NCBI RefSeq assembly: GCF_003026455.1 | Contig: NZ_PYMB01000005.1 | Coordinates: 1 to 64,000, forward strand | Length of the DNA stretch: 64,000 nucleotides | Reading direction: 5' to 3' | DNA from: Photobacterium rosenbergii | GTDB lineage: Bacteria > Pseudomonadota > Gammaproteobacteria > Enterobacterales > Vibrionaceae | Part shown: piece after piece, positions 8,354 through 17,714 of the stretch | Layout: each line of letters opens with the position of its first letter | How positions within the stretch are numbered: the stretch's first letter is position 1 | Notes under the pieces: generated by a model | What the model saw: the letters and a program-made list of their open reading frames with translations, nothing else | Databases searched by the model: none | Told to the model about the DNA's origin: nothing | Translations under genes and position numbers: made by a program

Positions 8354-9439
8354 ATGAAATTGAACCGCGAGCTGGAAAAAGAACAGGCATCTTATGTGAC
8401 GCCGATGTACACCATTGACTGCGAACTGGGCTCAAACCCTTTTGGCGCACCTTCTATCTCACCGGATCAAATGCTGGAGATCCTCGATGAAATCAATGAC
8501 TACTACAGCTTTAGCAACCTTGCACAGCTAAGCCATTTGGTTGGTCTCTACCTTGGGATAAGCAGCGATGACCTTACCTTTACCACCGGCTCGCTAGGTG
8601 CGCTGGAGCTGATTTTCAATAAGCTTATCGACCAGACACAAAAGACCATGCTGGGTATCGGCCCGCAGTTTGTTGAGGGGGTATCAGAATTCCAGTTGGT
8701 AGGCGGCCAGTACCAAGCGCTCAATATGTTTGCCTTCAATTGCGACAGTGATTTGTTCGGCGCACTGGAAAATAAAATCCTGCGCGAAAGGCCAACCTTG
8801 GTTTATATCGATAACCCCAACAACCCGACTGGGCGGATTTACCGCAAAGAGCATTTACTGTCCCTATGTGAAGTGTGCAAGGAAGCTGGCAGCTTATTGA
8901 TCATCGACGAGGCCTACGGCGAGTTCTTAACCCCAGAGCAATCTATGGTGAAAGAGTGCCAGCACCATAGCCATTTGATGGTTCTGAGGACTTTTTCGAA
9001 AGGGTTGGGCTTGGCTGGGATCCGCCTTGGCTATGTTGTCTCCTCTCCTAAGCTAACACCCTATGTGCAGTCGGCAGTCTCAGTGTTTACGCCTTCGCTA
9101 CCGGCACTAAAAATTGCCTGCCATGTGCTGCCCAGAGCCAACGACTTTGTGACCGGCAACCAAACCAAAACCATTGCCTTTAAGCGGGCAGTGATGGATA
9201 TCTTCCATACCCATGGCTTCAACATTGTGCCGACATCAGAGCAAACTCCCATTCTATTGGTGCATAAGCCAGGTGTAGATATGGCAGAGGTGCTGAGGCA
9301 ATTGAGGATACTGTCGTGCGCAGGACAGCACTTTCAAATTACCAACCCTGACATTAATGAAGAGTATGCGCGGCTGCGGATTGTCGGGAATGATAGGGAC
9401 TTACATCAATTGTCAGTAAGACTAAAATCGCTTGTCTGA
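8354..9439 (+). CDS. Pyridoxal-phosphate aminotransferase class I/II, histidinol-phosphate-aminotransferase-like
   Basis: This 361-aa PLP enzyme of fold type I has the DNPNNPTGRIY motif, the LLIIDEAYGEFL motif with the PLP-binding Asp, and RTFSKGLGLAGIRLGY carrying the Schiff-base lysine (Lys216). This pattern is shared by HisC-like and threonine-phosphate decarboxylase-like enzymes. The context has no histidine or cobalamin genes, so the substrate is unknown. The frame stays open upstream to a TTG at 8288. The ATG at 8354 is preferred because AAGGA sits seven bases before it. It appears to be a single-gene unit. Confidence 0.8.
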   Translation: MKLNRELEKEQASYVTPMYTIDCELGSNPFGAPSISPDQMLEILDEINDYYSFSNLAQLSHLVGLYLGISSDDLTFTTGSLGALELIFNKLIDQTQKTMLGIGPQFVEGVSEFQLVGGQYQALNMFAFNCDSDLFGALENKILRERPTLVYIDNPNNPTGRIYRKEHLLSLCEVCKEAGSLLIIDEAYGEFLTPEQSMVKECQHHSHLMVLRTFSKGLGLAGIRLGYVVSSPKLTPYVQSAVSVFTPSLPALKIACHVLPRANDFVTGNQTKTIAFKRAVMDIFHTHGFNIVPTSEQTPILLVHKPGVDMAEVLRQLRILSCAGQHFQITNPDINEEYARLRIVGNDRDLHQLSVRLKSLV

Positions 9440-9588
9440 TACCAAAATCTTGGCTGATAAGCCTCATAGTGCCCAATAAATAATACAACCTTGATGAAAA
9501 ACTCTTATCTTCTCAATCGAAATTACAACATGCCAGCGAATAGCCGTCTGTTGTAACATGCGGCGAAAAATCACAATGAGAAAGTAAA

Positions 9589-10089
9589 ATGAGCTTTATT
9601 GTTAGACAAGTTACCGTTAACGACGCCGAAGACATTACCAAGGTACTCAACCCGATTGTTGAAGAAGGCCTGTATACAGTATTGGATACCACTTTCACAA
9701 CCGAAGAAGAAGAAGGCTTTATCCGTAATTTTCCTGAAAAAGGAGTTTTCACCGTCGCCGAGCACGAAGTTAACGGTAAGATTGCTGGATTCCAGGCTGT
9801 CGAGCCATTTGCCGATTATACCCGGGTGTTCGACCACGTGGGCATTATCGGTACCTTTGTTGATGCAAACTTCCGCCGCCAAGGCATCGCCAAACGATTG
9901 TTCGCTGCCACCTTTGAAACCGCGAAAGCTAAGGGCTACGAAAAGCTTTTTGCCTACGTGCGCAGTGATAATGACAGGGCGCTGGCAACCTATTTGAACC
10001 AAGGTTTCGAAGTGATCGGTACGGCGAAAAAACATGCCAAGGTACGCGGCAAGTATGTCGATGAGATTCTAATTGAGAAGTTTTTGTAA
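9589..10089 (+). CDS. GNAT-family N-acetyltransferase
   Basis: The 166-aa protein has the GNAT acetyl-CoA fold: motif D/A with VGIIGTFVDANFRRQGIAKRLFAATFETAK (Q/R-x-x-G-x-G/A pattern in RRQGIA), then an YVRSDNDRALATYLNQGFEVIG motif B typical of phosphinothricin- and RimI-like members. The ATG follows an AGAAAGTAAA ribosome region. The substrate (amine, amino acid or toxin) cannot be deduced. It is monocistronic, with the patatin gene 76 bp further on. Confidence 0.86.
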   Translation: MSFIVRQVTVNDAEDITKVLNPIVEEGLYTVLDTTFTTEEEEGFIRNFPEKGVFTVAEHEVNGKIAGFQAVEPFADYTRVFDHVGIIGTFVDANFRRQGIAKRLFAATFETAKAKGYEKLFAYVRSDNDRALATYLNQGFEVIGTAKKHAKVRGKYVDEILIEKFL

Positions 10090-10165
10090 CGGCGATTTAG
10101 CATCCATCAAGGTCACATAGTGATATATTAAAACGCATGGTTCAAGCTAGTACAGGACAGAGATT

Positions 10166-11020
10166 TTGCCGGCATCACTCTTCAACCCAAAACCCTATAA
10201 GTTCGGACTCACCCTATCAGGCGGCGGCGCTAAGTGCATGGCGCAAATTGGTATGTTGCAATACCTCGAAGAACAAGGTGTGAAACCGGATGTGATATCC
10301 GGCGCGAGCGGCGGTGCCTTAGTGGGTGCCCTCTACGCTGCCGGACATAGCCCCGAGAATGTCCTCTCCTTTTTCATCGAAAGCCAGATGTTCAAAGCCA
10401 GCAGCTTCTCTTTCAACAAGCTGGGGTTGATCAATTCCGAAAAGCTTAACCGTCACTTCCACGGTTGGATCAAACGGGATAATTTCGATGCCCTCGAGAT
10501 TCCGCTCTATGTTGCCGCGACCGATCTCAATGCTGCACAGCAGGTGGTGTTCCATGAAGGAGAGCTAATCACGGCATTGCTGGCATCGGCCGCCTACCCT
10601 GGGATGTTCACCCCGGTAAAAATCGGTGACAAACTGTTTGCCGACGGGGGTATCACCAATAACTACCCGACCGATCTTATCCACGACCAGTGCCGTGCCC
10701 ATCTTGGCATGTACTTGAGCCCATTGGAGCACAAAGGCAACCATGAGTTTTCCGATGCCTTTGACGTCCTTGATCGGGTATTTGAAATCTATAGCTCGGC
10801 GCACCTGCTAAAAAGCATCAAGTTACCCGATATCAACCTTGCTCCGGAAGGCATTGATAAGTGGGGCGCGTTCAACGTCAACACAGACAGCCTGAATCAG
10901 CTTTATGCCATGGGCTATGAGACCACTCGCGATTATTTCTCAGGCGAAGGGGCCCAGTGGCTTGAAGAACTCAAGAAGTCCCTAAGCAAAAAGTCTTTCT
11001 TGGAAAACCTAACGGGTTGA
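10166..11020 (+). CDS. Patatin-like phospholipase family protein
   Basis: A cytoplasmic lipid acyl hydrolase of the patatin/RssA type, 284 aa. The oxyanion loop GGGAKCMAQIG is at residues 19-29, the nucleophile Ser48 lies in GASGG, and the catalytic Asp160 lies in the DGG motif (FADGGITNNYP). The start is a TTG with an AGGACAG ribosome site. No signal peptide is present. The product likely hydrolyses phospholipid or other acyl esters. No partner genes are adjacent, and a strong bidirectional terminator closes the unit. Confidence 0.88.
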   Translation: MPASLFNPKPYKFGLTLSGGGAKCMAQIGMLQYLEEQGVKPDVISGASGGALVGALYAAGHSPENVLSFFIESQMFKASSFSFNKLGLINSEKLNRHFHGWIKRDNFDALEIPLYVAATDLNAAQQVVFHEGELITALLASAAYPGMFTPVKIGDKLFADGGITNNYPTDLIHDQCRAHLGMYLSPLEHKGNHEFSDAFDVLDRVFEIYSSAHLLKSIKLPDINLAPEGIDKWGAFNVNTDSLNQLYAMGYETTRDYFSGEGAQWLEELKKSLSKKSFLENLTG

Positions 11021-11053
11021 TGCTCGGCATCATACCCGACTTACAGATACAAC

Positions 11054-11083
11054 AAAGGGCCAGATGACATTATCTGGCCCTTT
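11054..11083. terminator. Bidirectional terminator between patatin and GST genes
   Basis: AAAGGGCCAGAT and ATCTGGCCCTTT are perfect 12-bp arms around a 6-base loop. The A/T ends serve both converging genes. Confidence 0.9.
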
Positions 11084-11110
11084 CTATTTTCATTCAGAAC
11101 AGTGAGTTGG

Positions 11111-11845
11111 CTATAGCACCTGCTCACACGCAGCAGCCACCCAATCAGGGCTGCCTTGTTGCTCGCCACCAGCCGCTAAGATCATTGGGTAAACATGATC
11201 CCATGCCTTATGGGAGTCTTGGTAGGCCGGGCGGGATTGTAATATCTCCAGCCAGCGGGCCATATGAGGATAGCGCGCAATATAACTGGCGTAATCTGGG
11301 TCGATTTTCAGGGAAACAATCTCTGATGCATACAGGATATCGGCAGCTGTGATCTGATCACCACATAAGAAAGGCCCTTCCACCAGCAGACTATCCAACT
11401 GCTTGAACATGCCATCCATCGCTTCTTTCCTTTGCGCAATATCCGCATCTGATGGTTTGGCAAAGCCTAAGTACACCGGCATCAGCAGAACAGGAAGGAA
11501 ATAATCCAAGGTCAGGAGTCGCCTTAAATTGGTGTGATACCAAGACAGGTGCTTGTTGATTAGCGCCTTAGTTTTGATATCACCGCCAAACCAATTATCG
11601 CTACACCCGTTAATGTCGGTTAAGTAGTTCATCATCGCCGTTGCTTCTGACAAGCAGAAATCATCATGCTGCAAGGCTGGGACTTGATGGAAAGGGTTTA
11701 CCTGCATGAACTCAGGCGAGACATGCTGCCCTCGGGTTAACCAAGTAAGGCGAATATCGACGGGAAGATCAGCCTCAAGACACAGCCAGTGAACCGCACG
11801 GCTAGGCTCAGATGTTGGATCGTGGAAAAAAACAGGCTTGTTCAT
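11111..11845 (-). CDS. Glutathione S-transferase family protein
   Basis: This 244-aa cytosolic protein has an N-terminal thioredoxin-like domain, with the cis-proline region NPFHQVPALQHDDFCLSEATAMMNYL typical of GST glutathione binding, and an all-helical C-terminal domain with the QITAADILYASEIVSL N-capping motif. The N-terminus resembles theta-class GSTs. It probably conjugates glutathione to electrophiles or has a peroxidase role. It is a single gene. Its promoter should lie in the AT-rich 550-bp gap that follows. Confidence 0.87.
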   Translation of the reverse strand: MNKPVFFHDPTSEPSRAVHWLCLEADLPVDIRLTWLTRGQHVSPEFMQVNPFHQVPALQHDDFCLSEATAMMNYLTDINGCSDNWFGGDIKTKALINKHLSWYHTNLRRLLTLDYFLPVLLMPVYLGFAKPSDADIAQRKEAMDGMFKQLDSLLVEGPFLCGDQITAADILYASEIVSLKIDPDYASYIARYPHMARWLEILQSRPAYQDSHKAWDHVYPMILAAGGEQQGSPDWVAAACEQVL

Positions 11846-12394
11846 TTTTACCTTTTCTCTTTTCTAAGTGAGAACTGCTGGCGCAGTTAGTGCGGTAAAA
11901 TTAACGCAGCATTATAGAATCACAGGATATAAAAGCAGAGTCAAGATATAGTTTTCAATTATGGTTTAACGCCTTTTAGAGTGGTCAAAAATCAGTAAAT
12001 TTCACCTATCTCGTTCTTAAATTACAGGTGATAATTTCTTCGCTGAACCTGAGCTAAACGCCATATGAAAACCGTTGAAAGCTTCTAAAAACCGCCAAAA
12101 TACAAATCGATCTACCTCATACTTTTAAAGCATGCAATTGGCAAAAATAGATATTAATCACATTAAGTAAAATAAATTAAATTTCCATTAATTTGATCAA
12201 CTTCTAATTTCACCTATTGATTTGTAATTCAGAAGAATAATGAAAATAAATTACTTGGTTAAATTGAGATCCTACAGCTAAAAGCCCGCTTGACAGTAAT
12301 TTTAATTAGATACCGATCACAAAAATTGGTCATTTGCTTCTTTATTCCGCTTGTATTGATAATAACCCCAACAACGAACAACAGGGTTAAAGAC
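11846..12394. other. Long AT-rich divergent control region
   Basis: This 549-bp gap between the GST gene (minus) and the PTS IIA gene (plus) is very AT-rich. It contains CRP-like half-sites but no convincing gene. An in-frame extension of the IIA gene to 12290 encodes a hydrophobic stretch unlike the family and was not used. Confidence 0.5.
12154..12175 (+). promoter_or_regulatory. Possible CRP site (half-site) upstream of the PTS operon
   Basis: The right half ATCACATTA matches the CRP consensus well, while the left half (ATAGA against TGTGA) is poor. A second TCACA half-site lies at 12317-12321. CRP control would be usual for a PTS operon, but the match is partial. Confidence 0.3.
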
Positions 12395-12838
12395 ATGCTA
12401 TACGAGTTAATTGATCACGATTTAGTGGATGTCATCAGTGACGGAACATACCAGTGGCAAGAAGCAGTAAGAAAAACAACTGACTACCTTGAGCAACGTG
12501 GCTACGTATCGAATAAATATGCCGATGCCATTATCCAATCAACCGAAGAAAATGGCCCTTACTACGTATTATGCCCAGGCCTTGCTATGCCTCATGCACG
12601 ACCTGAAACAGGGGTATTGAAAACTGGCCTTGGTATTCATGTCTTCCCATCCCCTGTTGATTTTGGCTCTGACCTCGGTCCTGCCAATGTCCTTATCACT
12701 TTAGCAGCAAAAGACTCTGATACCCACATTGAAGTGATTCAAGCCTTGAGCGAGATGTTTGTGGATGAAGAGAACATTGAAAAACTAGCCCAAGCATCTT
12801 CTAAAGAACAAGTGCTAGAGATAATAAAAGCATACTAA
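12395..12838 (+). CDS. cmtB: PTS sugar transporter IIA component (CmtB/UlaC-like)
   Basis: This cytoplasmic phosphocarrier takes phosphate from HPr and passes it to the IIB domain of the next gene. It is 147 aa long, as expected for a single EIIA of the mannitol/fructose/ascorbate family. The phosphorylatable residue is His67 in the GLAMPHARPE motif. The start at 12395 has an AGGG ribosome site and matches the usual N-terminus. It is the first gene of a seven-gene plus-strand operon that mirrors E. coli cmtB-cmtA-yggP-yggD-yggC beside tktA, and only 13 bases separate it from the IICB gene. Confidence 0.9.
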   Translation: MLYELIDHDLVDVISDGTYQWQEAVRKTTDYLEQRGYVSNKYADAIIQSTEENGPYYVLCPGLAMPHARPETGVLKTGLGIHVFPSPVDFGSDLGPANVLITLAAKDSDTHIEVIQALSEMFVDEENIEKLAQASSKEQVLEIIKAY

Positions 12839-12851
12839 GAAGGAATATAAC

Positions 12852-14264
12852 GTGAAAGCAAACATGCGAGCAAATGTGCAGGCCTTTGGGGGTCACTTGA
12901 CCGCCATGGTACTGCCAAACATCGGGGCCTTTATTGCCTGGGGCTTTATTACCGCCCTCTTTATCCCTACCGGCTGGATGCCAAACGAGGCCTTTGGTGA
13001 ACTTGTCGGCCCAATGATCACCTACTTGCTACCCCTACTGATTGGTTACACCGGTGGTCAAATTATCGGTGACAAACGAGGCGCGGTAGCCGGTGCTATC
13101 GGTACCATGGGTGTTATCGTCGGCGCGGATATCCCAATGTTTGTCGGTGCAATGATCATGGGTCCACTGAGTGCATGGGTGGTGGTGCAGATGGATAAGC
13201 GTATCCAGCACCGTATTCCTTCAGGCTTCGAGATGGTGGTAAACAACTTCTCGCTAGGTATTGTCGGCATGATCCTGTGCTTGTTCGCCTACGAGATTGT
13301 TGGCCCAGCGGTAACCGCCGCTAACCTGTTTGTTAAATCAGGCATCGAAGCGCTAGTTGCTACTGGCTTCCTACCGCTACTAGCAATTATCAACGAACCT
13401 GCCAAGGTACTGTTCCTGAACAACGCTATCGACCAAGGGATCTACTACCCGCTAGGTCTACAGGCAGCAGCAGAAACCGGCAAATCTATCTTCTTCATGG
13501 TGGCATCTAACCCAGGTCCAGGTCTTGGTATGCTGCTGGCTTACGCAAAATTCGGCCAAGGTCTGAGCAAGCGCTCTGCACCAAGTGCCATCATCATCCA
13601 CTTCTTCGGTGGTATCCACGAGCTTTACTTCCCGTACGTACTGATGAAGCCAATCATGATTGTGGCAATGATTGCAGGTGCAGCAACCGGTATTGCAACC
13701 TTCAACCTACTAGATGCTGGCCTGGTAGCGGGTCCTAGCCCTGGCTCAATCTTCTCTTACTTGGCACTAACGCCTAAAGGCAGCTTCATCGCAACTATTG
13801 CCGGTGTGGTATCAGCGACAGTCGTATCCTTCCTAGTCGCCAGTGCGATTCTGAAGATGAGCAAGTCAGAGGATAAAGAAACCGAATTCGAACAATCTGT
13901 CTCTGACATGAAAGACATGAAAGCAGAAGGTGCGGTAAAACCAGCAGCAACCGCGGCAACCACTGAAGCAGAATTAGATGCGAAACCAATTCAATTTGTC
14001 GCCTTCGCTTGTGATGCGGGAATGGGCTCCAGTGCTATGGGTGCCTCAACCTTCAAGCGCAAACTGACCAAGGCTGGGATTGATATTGAAGTGAAGAACT
14101 TCGCCATCGAAAAAGTCCCAAGTGACGCAGACATTGTAGTGACCCACGAGAGTCTAGAAAGCCGAGCGATTAACGCAACAAAGCTACCGGTCATTACTAT
14201 CAAAAACTTCCTGAACGACCCTGCTCTTGATGAGCTGATGGTAACTATCGAACAACAAGCTTAA
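12852..14264 (+). CDS. cmtA: PTS mannitol-type IICB permease (CmtA-like)
   Basis: This inner-membrane permease imports and phosphorylates a polyol or sugar. The EIIC domain (about residues 1-335) has the mannitol-family features GGHLTAMVLPNIGAFIAWGFITALF, GADIPMFVGAMIMGPL and the FGGIHELYFPYVLMKP substrate loop. After a low-complexity Ala/Thr linker comes a IIB domain with the phospho-Cys387 in ACDAGMGSSAMG. Translation begins at GTG 12852 with an AAGGAAT ribosome site. There is no IIA domain, because that function is the separate upstream gene. E. coli CmtA is called the cryptic mannitol system, and its true substrate is unsettled. Confidence 0.9.
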   Translation: MKANMRANVQAFGGHLTAMVLPNIGAFIAWGFITALFIPTGWMPNEAFGELVGPMITYLLPLLIGYTGGQIIGDKRGAVAGAIGTMGVIVGADIPMFVGAMIMGPLSAWVVVQMDKRIQHRIPSGFEMVVNNFSLGIVGMILCLFAYEIVGPAVTAANLFVKSGIEALVATGFLPLLAIINEPAKVLFLNNAIDQGIYYPLGLQAAAETGKSIFFMVASNPGPGLGMLLAYAKFGQGLSKRSAPSAIIIHFFGGIHELYFPYVLMKPIMIVAMIAGAATGIATFNLLDAGLVAGPSPGSIFSYLALTPKGSFIATIAGVVSATVVSFLVASAILKMSKSEDKETEFEQSVSDMKDMKAEGAVKPAATAATTEAELDAKPIQFVAFACDAGMGSSAMGASTFKRKLTKAGIDIEVKNFAIEKVPSDADIVVTHESLESRAINATKLPVITIKNFLNDPALDELMVTIEQQA

Positions 14265-14275
14265 CAATTGCATTA

Positions 14276-14295
14276 TAGGGCGGTCCGCCGCCCTA
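14276..14295 (+). other. Intercistronic hairpin between the IICB and dehydrogenase genes
   Basis: TAGGGCGG and CCGCCCTA are perfect 8-bp arms around a TCCG tetraloop, 12 bases after the stop. The T tract is weak, so an mRNA-processing or stability role is more likely than full termination. Confidence 0.6.
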
Positions 14296-14310
14296 CTTTG
14301 GAGAAAAATC

Positions 14311-15582
14311 ATGGTACAAACAACGGCAGCGGTTATCTGTGGCGAGAAAGATGTTCAACTAAGAACCTTCGAACTACCAACCATTTCACCAGATGAGCTA
14401 CTGGTTAAGAACATCTCAAACAGCATCTGTCTATCCACTTACAAAGCGGCGCTACTAGGCACCAAGCACAAACGTGTACCAGAAAATATTGCTGAAGTGC
14501 CCGTTATGACAGGCCACGAGTACGCAGGCATCATTGTTGAAGTGGGTGAGAACCTGAAAGACAAATTCACTGCCGGTGAGTCCTTTGTTCTGCAACCTGC
14601 AATGGGCCTACCATCAGGCTACTCTGCCGGTTACAGCTACGAGACTTTCGGCGGCAACGCCACCTACTCTATCATCCCAAAAATCGCTATCGACCTAGGC
14701 TGTGTACTGCCATACAAAGGCGAGTACTTTGCCGATGCATCACTGGCTGAGCCAATGTCTTGCATCATCGGTGCTTACCATGCCAGTTACCACACCACAC
14801 CGTATGTTTACGAACACGAGATGGGTATCAAAGAAGGCGGTTCACTTGCTCTACTAGCCTGTGCAGGCCCTATGGGTATCGGTGCGATTGATTACGCCAT
14901 CAATGGCCCGGTTAAACCACGCATCATTGTCGTGACCGACATTGACCAAGCCCGTCTTGACCGCGCAGAGAGCCTGATCCCTGTAAGCGTAGCGCACGAA
15001 AAAGGCATTGCGCTGCACTATGTAAACACCGCAAAAGTTGACGATCCTGTTGAGTATCTAAAATCACTCAATGAAGGTCAGGGCTACGATGATGTGATGG
15101 TATATGCCGCCGTTTCACAAGTACTGGAACAAGCCGATGAGCTTCTAGGCAACGATGGCTGCCTGAACTTCTTCGCCGGTCCTACCGACAAGAAATTCAA
15201 AGTGCCGTTCAACTTCTACAACGTGCACTATGAAGCAACCCATATTGTAGGTACCTCGGGCGGCTCGACCGGCGATATGATTGAATCACTCGACTTGTCG
15301 TCTGATCATCTGATCAACCCATCCTATATGATCACCCATGTCGGTGGCCTGCAGGCGGCACCGCATACGATTTTGAACCAACTGGAGATCCCTGGCGGCA
15401 AGAAGCTAATTTACCCGCACATTGATCTTCCTCTGACTGCTATTGATGACTTTATGTCACTTGCTGATCAAGACCCGTTCTTCGCTGAGTTGGACGCTAT
15501 TTTGAAAGCCAACAACTATGTATGGAACGTACACGCAGAAAAAGCGTTACTAGAGTTTTATGACGTGAGCTTAGCGGTTTAG
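14311..15582 (+). CDS. yggP: Zinc-dependent dehydrogenase, YggP/sorbose-1-phosphate-reductase-like
   Basis: This 423-aa MDR-family enzyme probably oxidises the phosphorylated polyol delivered by the adjacent PTS. It has the GroES-like N-terminal domain with the GHEYAG motif (catalytic-zinc Glu/His) and a Rossmann domain with ACAGPMGIGAIDYAI. It is longer than ordinary alcohol dehydrogenases, as are SorE and E. coli YggP. The usual catalytic Cys is in the SICLSTYK segment. The GGAG ribosome site lies 8 bases upstream. Position after cmtA matches E. coli yggP. The exact substrate is not known. Confidence 0.83.
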   Translation: MVQTTAAVICGEKDVQLRTFELPTISPDELLVKNISNSICLSTYKAALLGTKHKRVPENIAEVPVMTGHEYAGIIVEVGENLKDKFTAGESFVLQPAMGLPSGYSAGYSYETFGGNATYSIIPKIAIDLGCVLPYKGEYFADASLAEPMSCIIGAYHASYHTTPYVYEHEMGIKEGGSLALLACAGPMGIGAIDYAINGPVKPRIIVVTDIDQARLDRAESLIPVSVAHEKGIALHYVNTAKVDDPVEYLKSLNEGQGYDDVMVYAAVSQVLEQADELLGNDGCLNFFAGPTDKKFKVPFNFYNVHYEATHIVGTSGGSTGDMIESLDLSSDHLINPSYMITHVGGLQAAPHTILNQLEIPGGKKLIYPHIDLPLTAIDDFMSLADQDPFFAELDAILKANNYVWNVHAEKALLEFYDVSLAV

Positions 15583-15619
15583 TTACAACGAAATTGTGTG
15601 GTAGCCTTTGCGCTGCCAC

Positions 15620-16159
15620 ATGATGAAGAGGTCACAAACGTTGTCACGTGAACATGAATTACTGAAGAAACTAGAAGAGTGCGATAACGCCACTTCGTTT
15701 CTTCAGGTTTCGAACAAAATAATAAACCTCAAGTTAAAAGCATTACTCCCTAACGTCTTTGTCCAGGACAAACTAGTCATGGAGTATGCTGTGGAGCCAT
15801 TACTACGGGAAGACGGCCCGTTGGTAACCACTGATGTCGTCTCCAAACTGATGTTCGCCATGGGTAAAATCTCGTTGGAAACCTATGCCGATATTGGTTT
15901 GTATAACCAAACCTTGGAGTATGCTGCGTCTGTCTCAGACAAGATCCCTTACGGTGATGATGTTATTTACGACTTCATAAAAAGCCAATCGGTGATCTCA
16001 ACCCAGCAAGACGGCTTTTACCTTGAGTCCATAAACAAATTAAAGTTTTCTTCTTTCGAAACCTTTTCACAGATGAGATATGAATCTCTGATCAAAACAG
16101 TGCTTAACCTTTCTTGTGAGCTGTTAATTGAAAATATCGAAAGAGAGATAAAACAGTGA
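15620..16159 (+). CDS. yggD: MtlR/YggD-family putative regulator
   Basis: The 179-aa all-helical protein matches the MtlR (mannitol operon repressor)/YggD family, with the features LLREDGPLVTTDVVSKLMFAMGKIS and an acidic GDDVIYDFIKSQ segment. Family members lack a classical helix-turn-helix and are thought to act as transcriptional regulators of polyol PTS operons. Several starts are possible (TTG 15608, ATG 15620 and 15623, TTG 15641). The first ATG is used here. It lies inside the operon between the dehydrogenase and the kinase, as yggD does in E. coli. Confidence 0.75.
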   Translation: MMKRSQTLSREHELLKKLEECDNATSFLQVSNKIINLKLKALLPNVFVQDKLVMEYAVEPLLREDGPLVTTDVVSKLMFAMGKISLETYADIGLYNQTLEYAASVSDKIPYGDDVIYDFIKSQSVISTQQDGFYLESINKLKFSSFETFSQMRYESLIKTVLNLSCELLIENIEREIKQ

Positions 16160-16168
16160 GGCCTCACA

Positions 16169-16903
16169 ATGAAAGTAAATTTAAACGTCAGTGGGTTCGA
16201 CACCGAAGCCGTATTTCCCGATAAAGATATCGAAACCATCCACCAGCCACTGGTTGAAAAATTCACCCGCCTTTATAAAGAAACGCAACAACGCGTGGTT
16301 ATTTTTCTAAGCGCTCCTCCAGGCAGTGGGAAATCAACACTTGCCGCCTTTTGGGAGCATTTATCTGAGCAGGATGAACACCTGGAACCCTTGCAAGTTT
16401 TGCCTTTTGATGGCTTTCATTACCCCAATGAGATCCTCGACAGCAACACCACCGAACGAAATGGAGAAACCATTTCCCTACGCAGTATTAAAGGCTCATA
16501 CGAAACCTTCAATTTGACTGAGCTTATTGCCAAATTGAAACAGCTCAAAGTCAACGATCCCAAGTGGCCCTACTACGACAGAAACCTGCATGATCCGGTT
16601 GATGATGCCATTGACGTCAAACGTAATATCGTAGTGGTGGAAGGGAATTGGCTGCTGCTCGATGAACCGGTCTGGCAGGGGCTGCATAAACTCGCTGATT
16701 TCTCCGTATTCCTCGACACCGAGGCGGAATTCCTGCAAGAGCGTTTGGTCAACAGGAAGATCCGAGGAGGCACCTCGCCAGAAGACGCCTTGGCGTTTTA
16801 CCACCAATCTGATGCGGTCAATGTCGAGAAAGTGCTCAACCATTCCATCAAAGCCGATTTGAATTTGTTTATGAACCGTGATGGTTCATTTGAAATCCAA
16901 TAA
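16169..16903 (+). CDS. yggC: P-loop sugar/nucleoside kinase family protein (YggC-like)
   Basis: A 244-aa cytoplasmic kinase of the PRK/uridine-kinase/pantothenate-kinase group. The Walker A motif [10 protein letters not shown] includes Lys55. It is followed by a [11 protein letters not shown] motif and [15 protein letters not shown] (Walker B-like). E. coli YggC and the fructose-phosphorylating FrcK belong to the same group. A GTGAGG ribosome site overlaps the end of the preceding gene, nine bases away. In this operon it probably phosphorylates a sugar intermediate, but the substrate is unknown. Confidence 0.82.
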   Translation: MKVNLNVSGFDTEAVFPDKDIETIHQPLVEKFTRLYKETQQRVVIFLSAPPGSGKSTLAAFWEHLSEQDEHLEPLQVLPFDGFHYPNEILDSNTTERNGETISLRSIKGSYETFNLTELIAKLKQLKVNDPKWPYYDRNLHDPVDDAIDVKRNIVVVEGNWLLLDEPVWQGLHKLADFSVFLDTEAEFLQERLVNRKIRGGTSPEDALAFYHQSDAVNVEKVLNHSIKADLNLFMNRDGSFEIQ

Positions 16904-16940
16904 GCAGTCCACGCACAAGAACCAGAACGAGGAGATCACT

Positions 16941-17687
16941 ATGGATATCGTGATTGATAGCCACACCCATACTATCGCCAGTGGACATGCTTACAGCACC
17001 ATCATTGAAAATGCCCAGGCCGCGAAAAACAAAAACCTGAAACTGTTTTGCACCACCGACCATGCTCCGGAAATGCCAGGTGCACCTCACTATTGGCATT
17101 TCAATAACCAACGGATTTTGCCTCGCTTTCTGCATGACATAGGCATTCTGCGCGGTGTCGAAGCCAATATCCTCAACGTGAAAGGTGAAATCGACCTACC
17201 GCCTTCGACAGACCAACACCTGGACTGGGCTATCGCTAGCTTCCATGAACCGGTATTCAAGCCCGCGACAGAAGCTGAGCACACCGCAGCCCTTATCAAT
17301 GTCATTAAAAGTGGCCGTATCGATGTCCTAGGGCACTTGGGCAACCCCAATTACCCATTCGATATTGAGCAGGTGTTAACTTGTGCCAAGGAGCATAACG
17401 TGGCAGTTGAGGTCAACAACACGTCGCTAACTGGCAAAAGCCGCAAAGGCAGCGACGTTCGATGCAGCAGTATTGTCGAGATTGGCAAAGAGATAGGCGT
17501 GTATTTCACCACTGGCTCTGATGCCCATTTCAGTGAAGAAATCGCCCGGTTAGATCTCGCTATCGCCTTGCTGAAAAAGCACGATGTCAGTGAAGAGCAG
17601 ATCCTGACGACATCGACTAGTCGCTTCCTTAACTTCCTACTGCTTCGCGGCAAACCAGAAATCACAGAATTCGCAGCTTTATACTAA
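16941..17687 (+). CDS. PHP-domain phosphatase, YcdX family
   Basis: This 248-aa metal-dependent phosphatase of the polymerase-and-histidinol-phosphatase family starts [11 protein letters not shown] with metal ligands His8 and His10. It continues with [33 protein letters not shown] and ends with the GSDAHF metal motif, a complete YcdX/trinuclear-zinc ligand set. The GAGGAG ribosome site supports the start at 16941 rather than the more upstream frame opening. In E. coli the equivalent operon has the GlpX-type fructose-1,6-bisphosphatase YggF. This unrelated phosphatase may fill the same step. Confidence 0.85.
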   Translation: MDIVIDSHTHTIASGHAYSTIIENAQAAKNKNLKLFCTTDHAPEMPGAPHYWHFNNQRILPRFLHDIGILRGVEANILNVKGEIDLPPSTDQHLDWAIASFHEPVFKPATEAEHTAALINVIKSGRIDVLGHLGNPNYPFDIEQVLTCAKEHNVAVEVNNTSLTGKSRKGSDVRCSSIVEIGKEIGVYFTTGSDAHFSEEIARLDLAIALLKKHDVSEEQILTTSTSRFLNFLLLRGKPEITEFAALY

Positions 17688-17714
17688 TTTAGATTGATCG
17701 ATTGAGACCTAGAA

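Noticed and set aside
9571..10035. Minus-strand open frame opposite the GNAT gene
   Set aside because: It is fully antisense to a gene with clear family motifs and has no motifs of its own.
12290..12394. Longer start of the PTS IIA gene
   Set aside because: The added 35 residues are hydrophobic and unlike the family; the ATG at 12395 gives the standard N-terminus.
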